Source: Marinobacter sp. LA51 (GTDB lineage Bacteria; Pseudomonadota; Gammaproteobacteria; Pseudomonadales; Oleiphilaceae). From it: 64,000 bases of DNA. Below are positions 36,908 to 43,777 of this stretch, in pieces; within the stretch, counting starts at the first letter, position 1, and each line of letters starts with the position of its first letter. The DNA is taken from the NCBI RefSeq assembly GCF_030297175.1, contig NZ_AP028070.1:1116001-1180000 (forward strand), written 5' to 3'. A program made the position numbers and the translations under genes. Under the pieces are notes generated by a model that saw nothing but the letters and a program-made list of their open reading frames with translations, had not been told where the DNA came from and ran no database searches.

Positions 36908-36927
36908 GGCCACCGACCGCGGTGGCC
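36908..36927 (+). other. Intra-operon hairpin before mmsB
   Basis: GGCCACCG (36908-36915) and CGGTGGCC (36920-36927) form a perfect 8-bp stem with an ACCG loop, between the hydrolase gene and mmsB. No T run follows. Its role is unknown; its placement matches the hairpin at 35795. Confidence 0.5.
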
Positions 36928-36961
36928 TTCATAACCGACTAGAACAATAAGGAGAAGGGAT

Positions 36962-37849
36962 ATGGCAACGATTACCTTTATCGGCCTCGGTAACATGGGT
37001 GGCCCCATGGCCAGCAACCTGGTGAAAGCCGGGCACGACGTCACTGTGTTTGATTTGTCCGAAGAGGCGGTGCAGACACTGGTCTCCGAAGGCGCAAAAA
37101 CCGCGGACACCGCGCACCAGGCGGCCGAAGGTGCGGAATGTGTGATCACCATGCTGCCCGCGGGCCAGCACGTGGAAGCAGTGTACCTGGGTGATGACGG
37201 CCTGTTGGCGAAACTGCCCGAAGGCACTCTGGTGATTGATTCTTCCACCATTGCCCCGGAAACGGCGCGCGGTGTGGCTGAAGAAGCCAAGGCCCGCAAT
37301 ATTCCGTTCCTGGATGCGCCGGTGTCCGGCGGTGTTGGTGGTGCCAAAGCCGGCACATTGACCTTCATATGCGGCGGCGCCGACGAGACCTTCGCCAAGG
37401 CCAAACCGATTCTCGATGCCATGGGCAAGAACATCTTCCATGCCGGCCCGCACGGTTCCGGCCAGGTCGCCAAGATCTGTAACAACATGCTGCTGGCGAT
37501 TCTGATGGCCGGCACCAGCGAAGCGCTGGCCCTGGGTGTGAAGAACGGTCTGGATCCGGCGGTGCTGTCGGAAATCATGAAGCAGAGCTCCGGTGGTAAC
37601 TGGGCGCTGAACGTTTACAACCCGTGGCCGGGGGTGATGGAAAACGCACCTGCCTCGCGTAACTACGAGGGCGGCTTCCTGGTCAACCTGATGACTAAGG
37701 ACCTGGGTTTGGCGTTCGACAACGCGGTGAAGAACCAGGCGTCCATCCCCATGGGTTCACTGGCTCGCAACCTGTTCTCGCTCCACGCAGGGCAGGGCAA
37801 TGGCACGCTGGATTTCTCCAGCATCCAGCGCCTGTACAAGCCAGAATAA
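36962..37849 (+). CDS. mmsB: 3-hydroxyisobutyrate dehydrogenase
   Basis: A 295-residue beta-hydroxyacid dehydrogenase. The N-terminal dinucleotide motif FIGLGNMGGPMASNL is complete, DAPVSGGVGGAKAGTL (about residue 118) is the substrate-binding signature, and the catalytic Lys lies in GSGQVAKICNNML (about 170). It oxidises 3-hydroxyisobutyrate to methylmalonate semialdehyde, the substrate of MmsA. AAGGAG precedes the ATG. It ends the valine gene run and is followed by a perfect hairpin. Confidence 0.95.
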   Translation: MATITFIGLGNMGGPMASNLVKAGHDVTVFDLSEEAVQTLVSEGAKTADTAHQAAEGAECVITMLPAGQHVEAVYLGDDGLLAKLPEGTLVIDSSTIAPETARGVAEEAKARNIPFLDAPVSGGVGGAKAGTLTFICGGADETFAKAKPILDAMGKNIFHAGPHGSGQVAKICNNMLLAILMAGTSEALALGVKNGLDPAVLSEIMKQSSGGNWALNVYNPWPGVMENAPASRNYEGGFLVNLMTKDLGLAFDNAVKNQASIPMGSLARNLFSLHAGQGNGTLDFSSIQRLYKPE

Positions 37850-37868
37850 ACCCGCACGTAATGCGATT

Positions 37869-37896
37869 CCCTGGGCACTGAAAACTGTGCCCAGGG
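37869..37896 (+). terminator. Probable terminator after mmsB
   Basis: A perfect 10-bp stem (CCCTGGGCAC 37869-37878, GTGCCCAGGG 37887-37896) with loop TGAAAACT lies 19 bp after the mmsB stop. It is followed by only a weak T/C run (TCTCTGCTCCT). It also faces the end of the minus-strand cupin gene. Confidence 0.6.
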
Positions 37897-37952
37897 TCTC
37901 TGCTCCTACCCCAATGGCCCCTAGTTTGTGCGGCCTATATCAAGCTCGAAAC

Positions 37953-38336
37953 TTATTCGTTACTGCACTGGGACAACCGGCTGCCAGACGCCTTTGATTC
38001 CACGATAACCGCGTGGGTTGGAGTGCTGCCCGTATTTTCGCCGGTGTGGGTTTGTGCCGGTGACCAGATGACGTCGCCTGCGGCAAAGCTTCGGTTGATG
38101 ACCTTGCCTCCGGGCAGATGAATCACCCGCTCAAACGGTGCCAGCGCATAGAGCACGAAGGCCGGGTGCTGGTGCTCCTGAGTGATCTGGCCCGGCTCGT
38201 CGCGGTACTCAAGTACGCGGACACAGTCGTTTTCCAGAAGGACTTTGTACTTATCGCCGTCTGTAACAACCGGATCTGCGGCGAAAACAGGCAGGGCAAA
38301 CACAAGGACTGCGAGGGTTAAACCGTGGGTGCGCAT
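37953..38336 (-). CDS. Secreted cupin-domain protein
   Basis: A 127-residue protein. The ATG at 38336 has a perfect AGGAGG upstream and starts a signal peptide (TLAVLVFALPVFA, cleavage before about residue 20). The mature part is a small beta-barrel cupin: EHQHPAFVLYALAPFERVIHLPGGKV (about 59) and WSPAQTHTGENTG (about 94), giving His residues suited to bind a metal. Periplasmic location is likely. No substrate can be named. Confidence 0.75.
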   Translation of the reverse strand: MRTHGLTLAVLVFALPVFAADPVVTDGDKYKVLLENDCVRVLEYRDEPGQITQEHQHPAFVLYALAPFERVIHLPGGKVINRSFAAGDVIWSPAQTHTGENTGSTPTHAVIVESKASGSRLSQCSNE

Positions 38337-38447
38337 AGAGACCTCCTGAACAGGCCAAGAGCCTGCTCGTCGCCTCTTCAAAGTTTAGGTGGTTTAGCCG
38401 GTCACAGCGACGATTGTGAGGGTTATATTTTTTGCTGGGAGGTTGTT

Positions 38448-38855
38448 TCAGCGCGCTGTGGAGGGGGGCGGTGGCACCGCGTCTTCCGACGAAAAAGCGG
38501 CTTCAGGCAGATCGTAAAAAACCTTTTCAGCGGTCCATAATGGAACGCCAACGGCATTGCTAAAGATCTGAGAGCCTCCAACTACGCCGAAGAACATGCC
38601 AGCTGCGGCACCGCCGCTGGGGTCGCCCTCAATCAGGGTTGTTAGAGTGCCGCCAACCACGGCCAGTGGAATTCCAATGATGACACCCGGTGTTAGGCCG
38701 ACAAACCCCGCTATTATCGTTGGTATGGCGACAAACTCGCTCTGATCTTCCTCCGGTAATAATACCGGTTGAAAGAGGTGGGATAGGTTGTAAGCACGAG
38801 CTGGGTTGGCTGCAATGAGTAGCCATGCGAAAACTGCGATTGACCCTAAACGCAA
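38448..38855 (-). CDS. Putative exported small membrane protein, unknown function
   Basis: A 135-residue protein. The chosen TTG start at 38855 has AGGGAG upstream and begins a signal peptide (RLGSIAVFAWLLIAANPARA). Two glycine-rich hydrophobic segments follow (IAGFVGLTPGVIIGIPLAVVGG and SGGAAAGMFFGVVGGSQIF), then AEKVFYDLPEAAFSSEDAVPPPPSTAR at the end. The pattern resembles small envelope proteins of unknown role. The frame is open upstream to 39029, but that part has no start signals. Confidence 0.55.
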   Translation of the reverse strand: MRLGSIAVFAWLLIAANPARAYNLSHLFQPVLLPEEDQSEFVAIPTIIAGFVGLTPGVIIGIPLAVVGGTLTTLIEGDPSGGAAAGMFFGVVGGSQIFSNAVGVPLWTAEKVFYDLPEAAFSSEDAVPPPPSTAR

Positions 38856-38882
38856 AGTTTTGAACTCCCTTTCTTTGTGTTT

Positions 38883-38905
38883 GGAGCAGCAATCACTGCT
38901 GCTCC
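38883..38905. repeat. Perfect 9-bp inverted repeat
   Basis: GGAGCAGCA (38883-38891) and TGCTGCTCC (38897-38905) flank ATCAC, 28 bp upstream of the small exported protein gene. There is no T run. It could be an operator or a leader hairpin. Confidence 0.4.
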
Positions 38906-39061
38906 GTATGCCGCATATCCTTTGCAGCTGAATTGCTTGTTTCCAGTCTCCCGCAACCTTGATTCGATTAAGGGGTACTACAGGCAGAGTGTAGTTACTC
39001 GACCGTTGTCTGACGTTGATCAAAAGCACAGTGCGGGCATAGACATTCAGGAAAAAAGGGT

Positions 39062-39409
39062 CTATTCATCCAAAATCATCTGGAAGCCACCGTATATCAA
39101 TCGGCTGCCATCAAATGGCATCGGGTTATCGCGCATGCGCGGATCGTTCATGATCCCGGTCATGCCGGAGTCCCGGGCTTCTCGCGATGGCCACAGCGCC
39201 CATGAAAACACCACCGTCTCATCCTCGCCACACTGCACCGCTTGCGGGAAAGAGGTTATCTTGCCGGTGGGCACATCGTCGCCCCAGCACTCAACCAAAC
39301 GGGTGGCTCCGTGCTCTTTGAAAATCTGGGCAGCTTCACTGGCGTGGCGGATGTAATCGTCTTTGTTCCTGGTAGGTACGGCGGCGACAAATCCTTCTAC
39401 GTAGTCCAT
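39062..39409 (-). CDS. DUF1428 family protein
   Basis: A 115-residue protein starting at ATG 39409 (GGAGAG upstream). The whole protein matches DUF1428: YVEGFVAAVPTRNKDDYIRHASEAAQIFKEHGATRLVECWGDDVPTGK at the N-terminus, and FSWALWPSREARDSG plus MPFDGSRLIYGGFQ near the end. The fold is a ferredoxin-like dimer of the ABM type; function unknown. It is a single gene in a stretch of unrelated minus-strand genes. Confidence 0.85.
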   Translation of the reverse strand: MDYVEGFVAAVPTRNKDDYIRHASEAAQIFKEHGATRLVECWGDDVPTGKITSFPQAVQCGEDETVVFSWALWPSREARDSGMTGIMNDPRMRDNPMPFDGSRLIYGGFQMILDE

Positions 39410-39507
39410 GGTTGGCTCTCCTTGGCGTGAACACGCTGAAGGCAACGGCACCGCAGGGACTTCTGCCTAGCGTGCGGTAAGTGTGATGTCCGGCCTGATA
39501 GATGGTC

Positions 39508-40521
39508 TTACCAAAGCGCCGGATCGTTGAATGCGTCAACGCATTGGGCGACCCCGGGCAGGGGCTTAATCTCCGCGCCTGTCAGGGACAGAACCAACCA
39601 TCCCTCCGGTTGCGTTAATTCAAACGGCGGCTTCACAACCTGCTGAGAAACTGGCTTGAAACCCACCTTTGAATAATAGTTCGGATCGCCATAGGTGAAG
39701 ACAAGTTCCACGCCGGATTTTCCCATTTGCTCCATGCCGAATCTGATAAGCCGTTGGCCGACGCCTTGGCCTTGATGCTCTGTGCGAACGGCAACGGGCG
39801 ACAACAGAGCTGCTTTGATCGAGGAATCGAACTTTAGCGGTGTGAAGAAAATACACCCGACTATTTCCTGGTGCTCAGAGGCAACAAAACCGGAGGCATT
39901 TTCAGCATCGGTCTCGTCCATAAGTCGCTGCGCTAACTGCCCAACTAGCTCGCCTTCCGCCGGGCGGTCCGATTCTGCGAAGGTCCGAGTGAATAGCTGC
40001 TGAACTTCCTGCTTGTCAGACGTGTTGTAGGCCGACAGTGTGATACTCGGCTGGCTCAGAGTCAGCTCTCTTTTGTTTCCAGCAAACGAATCGAACAGCG
40101 CCCGGTGTTGCTGCAGTCCGTACTCATCTTGGCGGGTCTCATAATCACGAACCCACGCTATCAGGTTTTCCAGATTGGCATCCTGTTCTTGCTTGCTCGA
40201 ATACTTCTCGGACTCCCAGGATCGGGTACGGCAGTGAGCAACGCAGGTATCGATTCCCGGATTGAGAAAGATTAGCTCCTCGCATTCATCCAGGATGGCT
40301 TCGATGATGTCAGAGTAGCAGCCCTCAATGATCCAGCTTTCGTTTTCTTGGATGAAGTGCTTAACAGCCTGAATGCTTTCCTGAAGAGGGCGTCGCTCTG
40401 GCGTTCCGCGTTTGAAGGCGACTTCATCCAGCGAAAGCCGTTCAGCTGAATTCTTCGCGCTTAGCTCTTTGGCCAGGGTGCTTTTTCCAGAACCGGCATT
40501 TCCCATCAGAATGACTTTCAC
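39508..40521 (-). CDS. Fusion of shikimate/adenylate-kinase-like P-loop domain and GNAT acetyltransferase
   Basis: A 337-residue protein. Residues 1-160 are a small P-loop kinase-like domain: Walker A GNAGSGKSTLAKEL (residue 7), a substrate-binding LSLDEVAFKRG, and an acidic ENESWIIEGCYSD (about 60). Residues about 168-300 are a GNAT domain (ITLSAYNTSDKQEVQQLFTRTF at its start, LSPVAVRTEHQGQGVGQRLIRFG as acetyl-CoA loop, DPNYYSKVGF). The P-loop part resembles AAA/shikimate-kinase-type proteins of unknown substrate. The fusion suggests a two-step modification, perhaps of an amino-sugar or antibiotic-like compound, but that is speculation. Confidence 0.8.
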   Translation of the reverse strand: MKVILMGNAGSGKSTLAKELSAKNSAERLSLDEVAFKRGTPERRPLQESIQAVKHFIQENESWIIEGCYSDIIEAILDECEELIFLNPGIDTCVAHCRTRSWESEKYSSKQEQDANLENLIAWVRDYETRQDEYGLQQHRALFDSFAGNKRELTLSQPSITLSAYNTSDKQEVQQLFTRTFAESDRPAEGELVGQLAQRLMDETDAENASGFVASEHQEIVGCIFFTPLKFDSSIKAALLSPVAVRTEHQGQGVGQRLIRFGMEQMGKSGVELVFTYGDPNYYSKVGFKPVSQQVVKPPFELTQPEGWLVLSLTGAEIKPLPGVAQCVDAFNDPALW

Positions 40522-40766
40522 AGTTGTGGAAGCTCCTTGCTATGACGAGTAGCGCTTACAAGGCAGGGCGCTTTGCCAACAGCGCCCAAAAGTCCGCTGT
40601 CGTGAGAAGCGCTCCACCGGTGACGTTGAACCGCAGCAACGAGTGGAATATTGGCTTGGCGCCTATGGGTGATGGAATAACTGATTGTCGCCAGGATCGT
40701 GGGGCCTAGGATAACCGGCAATACTGCCGATGTAACAGCGAACGCAAGCCAGGACTCGAGTAACAT
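40518..40766 (-). pseudogene. Decayed LysE family exporter gene
   Basis: The N-terminal 46 residues from ATG 40766 (LLESWLAFAVTSAVLPVILGPTILATISYS, then HRRQANIPLVAAV) match the start of LysE/RhtB-type exporters. After that the sequence stops matching in this frame. In another frame GGALLTTADFWALLAKRPAL then a TAA resembles a later LysE part (LGALLATSAFW). So a deletion and frameshift appear to have removed most of the gene. The remaining 83-codon frame overlaps the P-loop/GNAT gene start by 4 bp. Confidence 0.6.
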
Positions 40767-40863
40767 TGAACCATCTCGAGACTTTGAACTTTGATGGTTT
40801 GCGCCGGCCCATGTCCACATGCTGCAACGAAACCCGCATTTGAATTAGTGAATTCTGTAGGCA

Positions 40864-41247
40864 TCAGCCACCACTCCCGTACGGCCGGGTGATCATTTCC
40901 ATAAAATGCCCATCAGGGTCATCGAAATACACACCGCGCCCGCCATCGTGCCGGTTTATCTCGCCTGGGGACTTCTTGCTGGGATCTGCCCAATAGGGAA
41001 TGCCGCGGCTACAGATTCTGTCGAAGCTCTCGTCAAAGTCTTCTTCACCAATCAGAAAGGCGTAGTGCTGCGGAGAAATCTCGCCATTGGTTTCGTAGAA
41101 ATCCAGGGACACGCCATTGCTAAGCTCTACCACAAGGAACGGCCCGTAACGGGTCGGGGCGGGAAGACCCAGGACCTCAGTGAGGAAGGTTGCCGACTTT
41201 TGCTTGTCGCGGCACCAGACGATGGTGTGGTTCAGTTGCACGCTCAT
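40864..41247 (-). CDS. VOC (glyoxalase/dioxygenase fold) family protein
   Basis: A 127-residue single-unit vicinal-oxygen-chelate protein. It has the first metal-ligand His in LNHTIVWCRDKQKSATFLTEVLG and a final metal-ligand Glu in YFDDPDGHFMEMITRPYG. HYAFLIGEEDFDESFDRICSRGI is the central helix. Members act as glyoxalases, dioxygenases or antibiotic-binding proteins, and the substrate here is unknown. AGGAGG precedes the ATG. It lies in a run of unrelated small minus-strand genes. Confidence 0.85.
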   Translation of the reverse strand: MSVQLNHTIVWCRDKQKSATFLTEVLGLPAPTRYGPFLVVELSNGVSLDFYETNGEISPQHYAFLIGEEDFDESFDRICSRGIPYWADPSKKSPGEINRHDGGRGVYFDDPDGHFMEMITRPYGSGG

Positions 41248-41334
41248 GTTGAACCTCCTTTTTGCTCCATGCCGGTCATTTACAGTAGTAGCAGATACGG
41301 CAGGGAAGCAGTAAATCTATCGGCTTAAGTCCGA

Positions 41335-41829
41335 TTAAAGGCGGTGTCGGCCCATCAATATCTCATAAATTTCGTACACGGCTGCCACTTCCTTTTCAGA
41401 GCCACTGAAGTCCTCAGCATTGCTCTGTTCCAGCCGTTCCCTAAACTCCTGGTCCACATTTCTTTCTAGCCAACCTGCTAGCAAGCGTAGGAGCTTTCTT
41501 TCATCCGGCCCACCGGTCGAGGGCCAGTAAACGTAGGGCACCAGCTCAGGGTTTCTGATGTAAAAGGCCGGGAAGGATTCACGATCACTCTCTACATTAC
41601 TTTCCCCATTACCCTCTCCATCGCTCTCTCCATAACCCCGAACACCAAAATGAAATTCGTGGCCGTCGTTATCCACGAAGGCGGCAGAGATGGACTCGCC
41701 ATCTGCCCCAACGGACGCAGAGCTGAGGGTGATCGGCTGTTCCAGATCGGGCAGGGCGGTGATGTAGTACTGGAAGACGATGCCTCCGAGCAGGATGATG
41801 ATCAGGGTGGCGAGTGCTACGGATTTGAT
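41335..41829 (-). CDS. Small membrane-anchored protein with no canonical start codon
   Basis: The reading frame between the TGA at 41872-41874 and its stop at 41335 encodes a membrane helix (VALATLIIILLGGIVFQYYI) and a soluble part starting LPDLEQPITLSSASVGADGE and ending YEIYEILMGRHRL. The soluble part has a repetitive acidic ESDGEGNGESNVESDRES loop. No ATG, GTG or TTG lies before the membrane helix. The best signal is TAAGGA seven bases before an ATC codon at 41829. A GTG at 41676 would remove the helix. The start is therefore uncertain, and the gene may be damaged or use a rare start. Confidence 0.5.
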   Translation of the reverse strand: MKSVALATLIIILLGGIVFQYYITALPDLEQPITLSSASVGADGESISAAFVDNDGHEFHFGVRGYGESDGEGNGESNVESDRESFPAFYIRNPELVPYVYWPSTGGPDERKLLRLLAGWLERNVDQEFRERLEQSNAEDFSGSEKEVAAVYEIYEILMGRHRL

Positions 41830-41889
41830 GGCTGAGTCCTTACCGGTGGTGTTGAAAATAGGTGGTGCTAATCAGGTGCTCAGCTTAAA

Positions 41890-42336
41890 TCATTTGCCCG
41901 AAGGTTTGAGTGCTTTCGCATAAACATGCGTCGTTTTTGTGAGCTCAAAACCGATGGCAGGGTAAAACTCATGGGACTCCAGGCGAGTCACATTTGAGCG
42001 AACAACAAGCCGCGACAGACCTAAGGTCTTGGACCACGCTTCGACAGCATTCACCAGCAGCTTGCCTATGCCCAAGCGCCGGTAGGTTGATCCCACGACC
42101 AGCGCAGTAATCTCGGAAACCCAACCATAGCCCAGCGTGATGCGCTTCTCGGCGACAGCCCAACCAGCAACAGAACCGTCGGCAATGGCTACAACAATTC
42201 GATGATTCGGGGAGTTCAACTGCGCCTCAAGCCATTCCTGGGTGTGTGATTCGTTAGCGGAATAGCCCCAGTCGAGAACCAGTTCGTGGATTCCCTTCAG
42301 GTGTTCTCTGTTGGCATGTTGGATCGCAATGTTCAT
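41890..42336 (-). CDS. GNAT family acetyltransferase
   Basis: A 148-residue single-domain GNAT protein. The acetyl-CoA binding loop is YRRLGIGKLLVNAVEAW (about residue 85), preceded by strand 4 GWVSEITALVVGS and followed by RLVVRSNVTRLESHEFYPAIGFE, the typical end of the fold. The substrate is not predictable. It is separated from the LysR gene by only 4 bp, so the two may be co-transcribed. The start ATG 42336 matches the GNAT N-terminus (NIAIQHANREHLKGIHEL). Confidence 0.85.
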   Translation of the reverse strand: MNIAIQHANREHLKGIHELVLDWGYSANESHTQEWLEAQLNSPNHRIVVAIADGSVAGWAVAEKRITLGYGWVSEITALVVGSTYRRLGIGKLLVNAVEAWSKTLGLSRLVVRSNVTRLESHEFYPAIGFELTKTTHVYAKALKPSGK

Positions 42337-42340
42337 CCCA

Positions 42341-43300
42341 CTAAGATAGCCGCAATCCAGCCAACCGCTTTTCCTCCCCTCGAATCGCCTCCGTTAAAAA
42401 GTCCATCAAGGCATGAATCCTAACCACGCCTCTTAAGTCGGGGTGCATCAGGAACCAGAGGCCATATTCCAGTTCCGGGATGGGGTCGGTCAGCTGAACG
42501 ATGTCGGGCTCGTTGTCGGCGAGATAACAGGGCAGCACAGCCAGCCCCATACCGGCGCGAATGGCGCTGAGTATGCCCACAAGAGTATCCACGCGGTAAA
42601 CGCAGGCGGACTTCAGCTCGTTGGCGTCCATCCATTGGTCCACTTCCGAATCCTGCAGCCGAGGCCCGCTGCCTATCCATGGTTGGTTGGCGAGAAATTC
42701 GATGGACGCACCTGGTGTCAGGCCAAAACTCCGATGGCCGTATACCGCTTGGCCAATTTTGGTCAGTGGTCGGCCAATCAGGTTTTCGGGTGGCCGATTG
42801 GAGGGGCGCACGGCAACGTCTGCTTCCCGGCGCGTCAGGTTGAACAGATGGTTGGAAATAGCGACATCCAGCACGATGGCCGGATACTTGTGCTGGAACT
42901 GCGTAAGCAGCGGCGCCAGCAACCCCATCATCAGTGAATCCGTTGTGGTGGCCCAGATCTCGCCACTGGGCGCCAGGTCGCGCCCGGCGACCTTCCGTTC
43001 GGCTGCCAGGGCGGCCTCATCCATGACCTTCGCCGTTTCCGCGAGCTCTTCCCCTGCCAGTGTCGGCCGGTAACCGGTACGGCTCCGTTCAAACAAAGTA
43101 ACGCCCAAGCGCCGCTCGATATCGCCCAACCTGCGAAACACGGTGGCATGGCTCACGCCCAGGGCGCGAGAGGCTCCAGACAAAGACCCTTCCGACACTA
43201 TAGCGAGCACGGTTTCAAAGTCATTCCAGGCAAGATGCCCCCGCAATGTCGGGGTCGCATCGGAGGATTTTTTAGCTGACGATGTTGTTCGTTTTTGCAA
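42341..43300 (-). CDS. LysR family transcriptional regulator
   Basis: A 319-residue LysR-type regulator with an N-terminal extension of about 24 residues before the winged helix-turn-helix (WNDFETVLAIVSEGSLSGASRALGVSHATVFRRLGDIERRLG, about 25-66). The substrate-binding domain follows (ISNHLFNLTRREADVAVRPSN, about 148). The target is unknown: no divergent gene is recognisable in the 43.3-43.7 kb gap. It lies 4 bp before the GNAT gene on the same strand. Confidence 0.88.
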   Translation of the reverse strand: MQKRTTSSAKKSSDATPTLRGHLAWNDFETVLAIVSEGSLSGASRALGVSHATVFRRLGDIERRLGVTLFERSRTGYRPTLAGEELAETAKVMDEAALAAERKVAGRDLAPSGEIWATTTDSLMMGLLAPLLTQFQHKYPAIVLDVAISNHLFNLTRREADVAVRPSNRPPENLIGRPLTKIGQAVYGHRSFGLTPGASIEFLANQPWIGSGPRLQDSEVDQWMDANELKSACVYRVDTLVGILSAIRAGMGLAVLPCYLADNEPDIVQLTDPIPELEYGLWFLMHPDLRGVVRIHALMDFLTEAIRGEEKRLAGLRLS

Positions 43301-43705
43301 AGTTCTTATTCATCCATATGGAATAGTTTGCAGCATAGAACAACATTAGCATGTATCTGAACCCATGAGATAACCACGTCTTCAGTGACTGGAGCGGCGG
43401 ATTGGAGGGCAGAGGCATGATGTATTTCGAAGAGGCGCAACAGTACTGTGGCGGAACCGCACTGAACCGTCGCGTTGGCAGGCAGGAAGAGGGGAGGAGT
43501 GTCCACGAACCCATTGGTGAGTCCATCCCGTGCAAATACCAGGATGGGCGAGGAGGCATTGATCTGCAGCGGGTAAGGCGGGACCAACTTCGGGCCCGCA
43601 GGGATGCAGTTCGGGCAATGCTGCGAAGGTTAACAGTGTTTTGGCGCAGTTGAACTGAATTCTGGGGGGCAGGTCAGTCTTACCGTTAAGCCGCTGTATT
43701 CATGA
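43301..43705. other. 405-bp stretch without a recognisable gene
   Basis: The region between the LysR gene and the choice-of-anchor I terminator holds several overlapping open frames of 60-95 codons on both strands, none with a domain I recognise. Base composition is close to neighbouring genes, so it could be a decayed gene. A divergent partner for the LysR regulator would be expected here. Confidence 0.4.
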
Positions 43706-43741
43706 ACAAAAAACGCGCCGGGGCTGTTGCCGACCGGCGCG
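43706..43741 (-). terminator. Rho-independent terminator of the choice-of-anchor I gene
   Basis: Read on the minus strand, CGCGCCGG (43741-43734) pairs with CCGGCGCG (43721-43714) over a 12-base loop and is followed by a run of six T residues. It lies 37 bp after the minus-strand gene at 43778. Confidence 0.85.
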
Positions 43742-43777
43742 TCACGGAGTAGTGCTTTTTGGTGTTGGAGTTATTGC

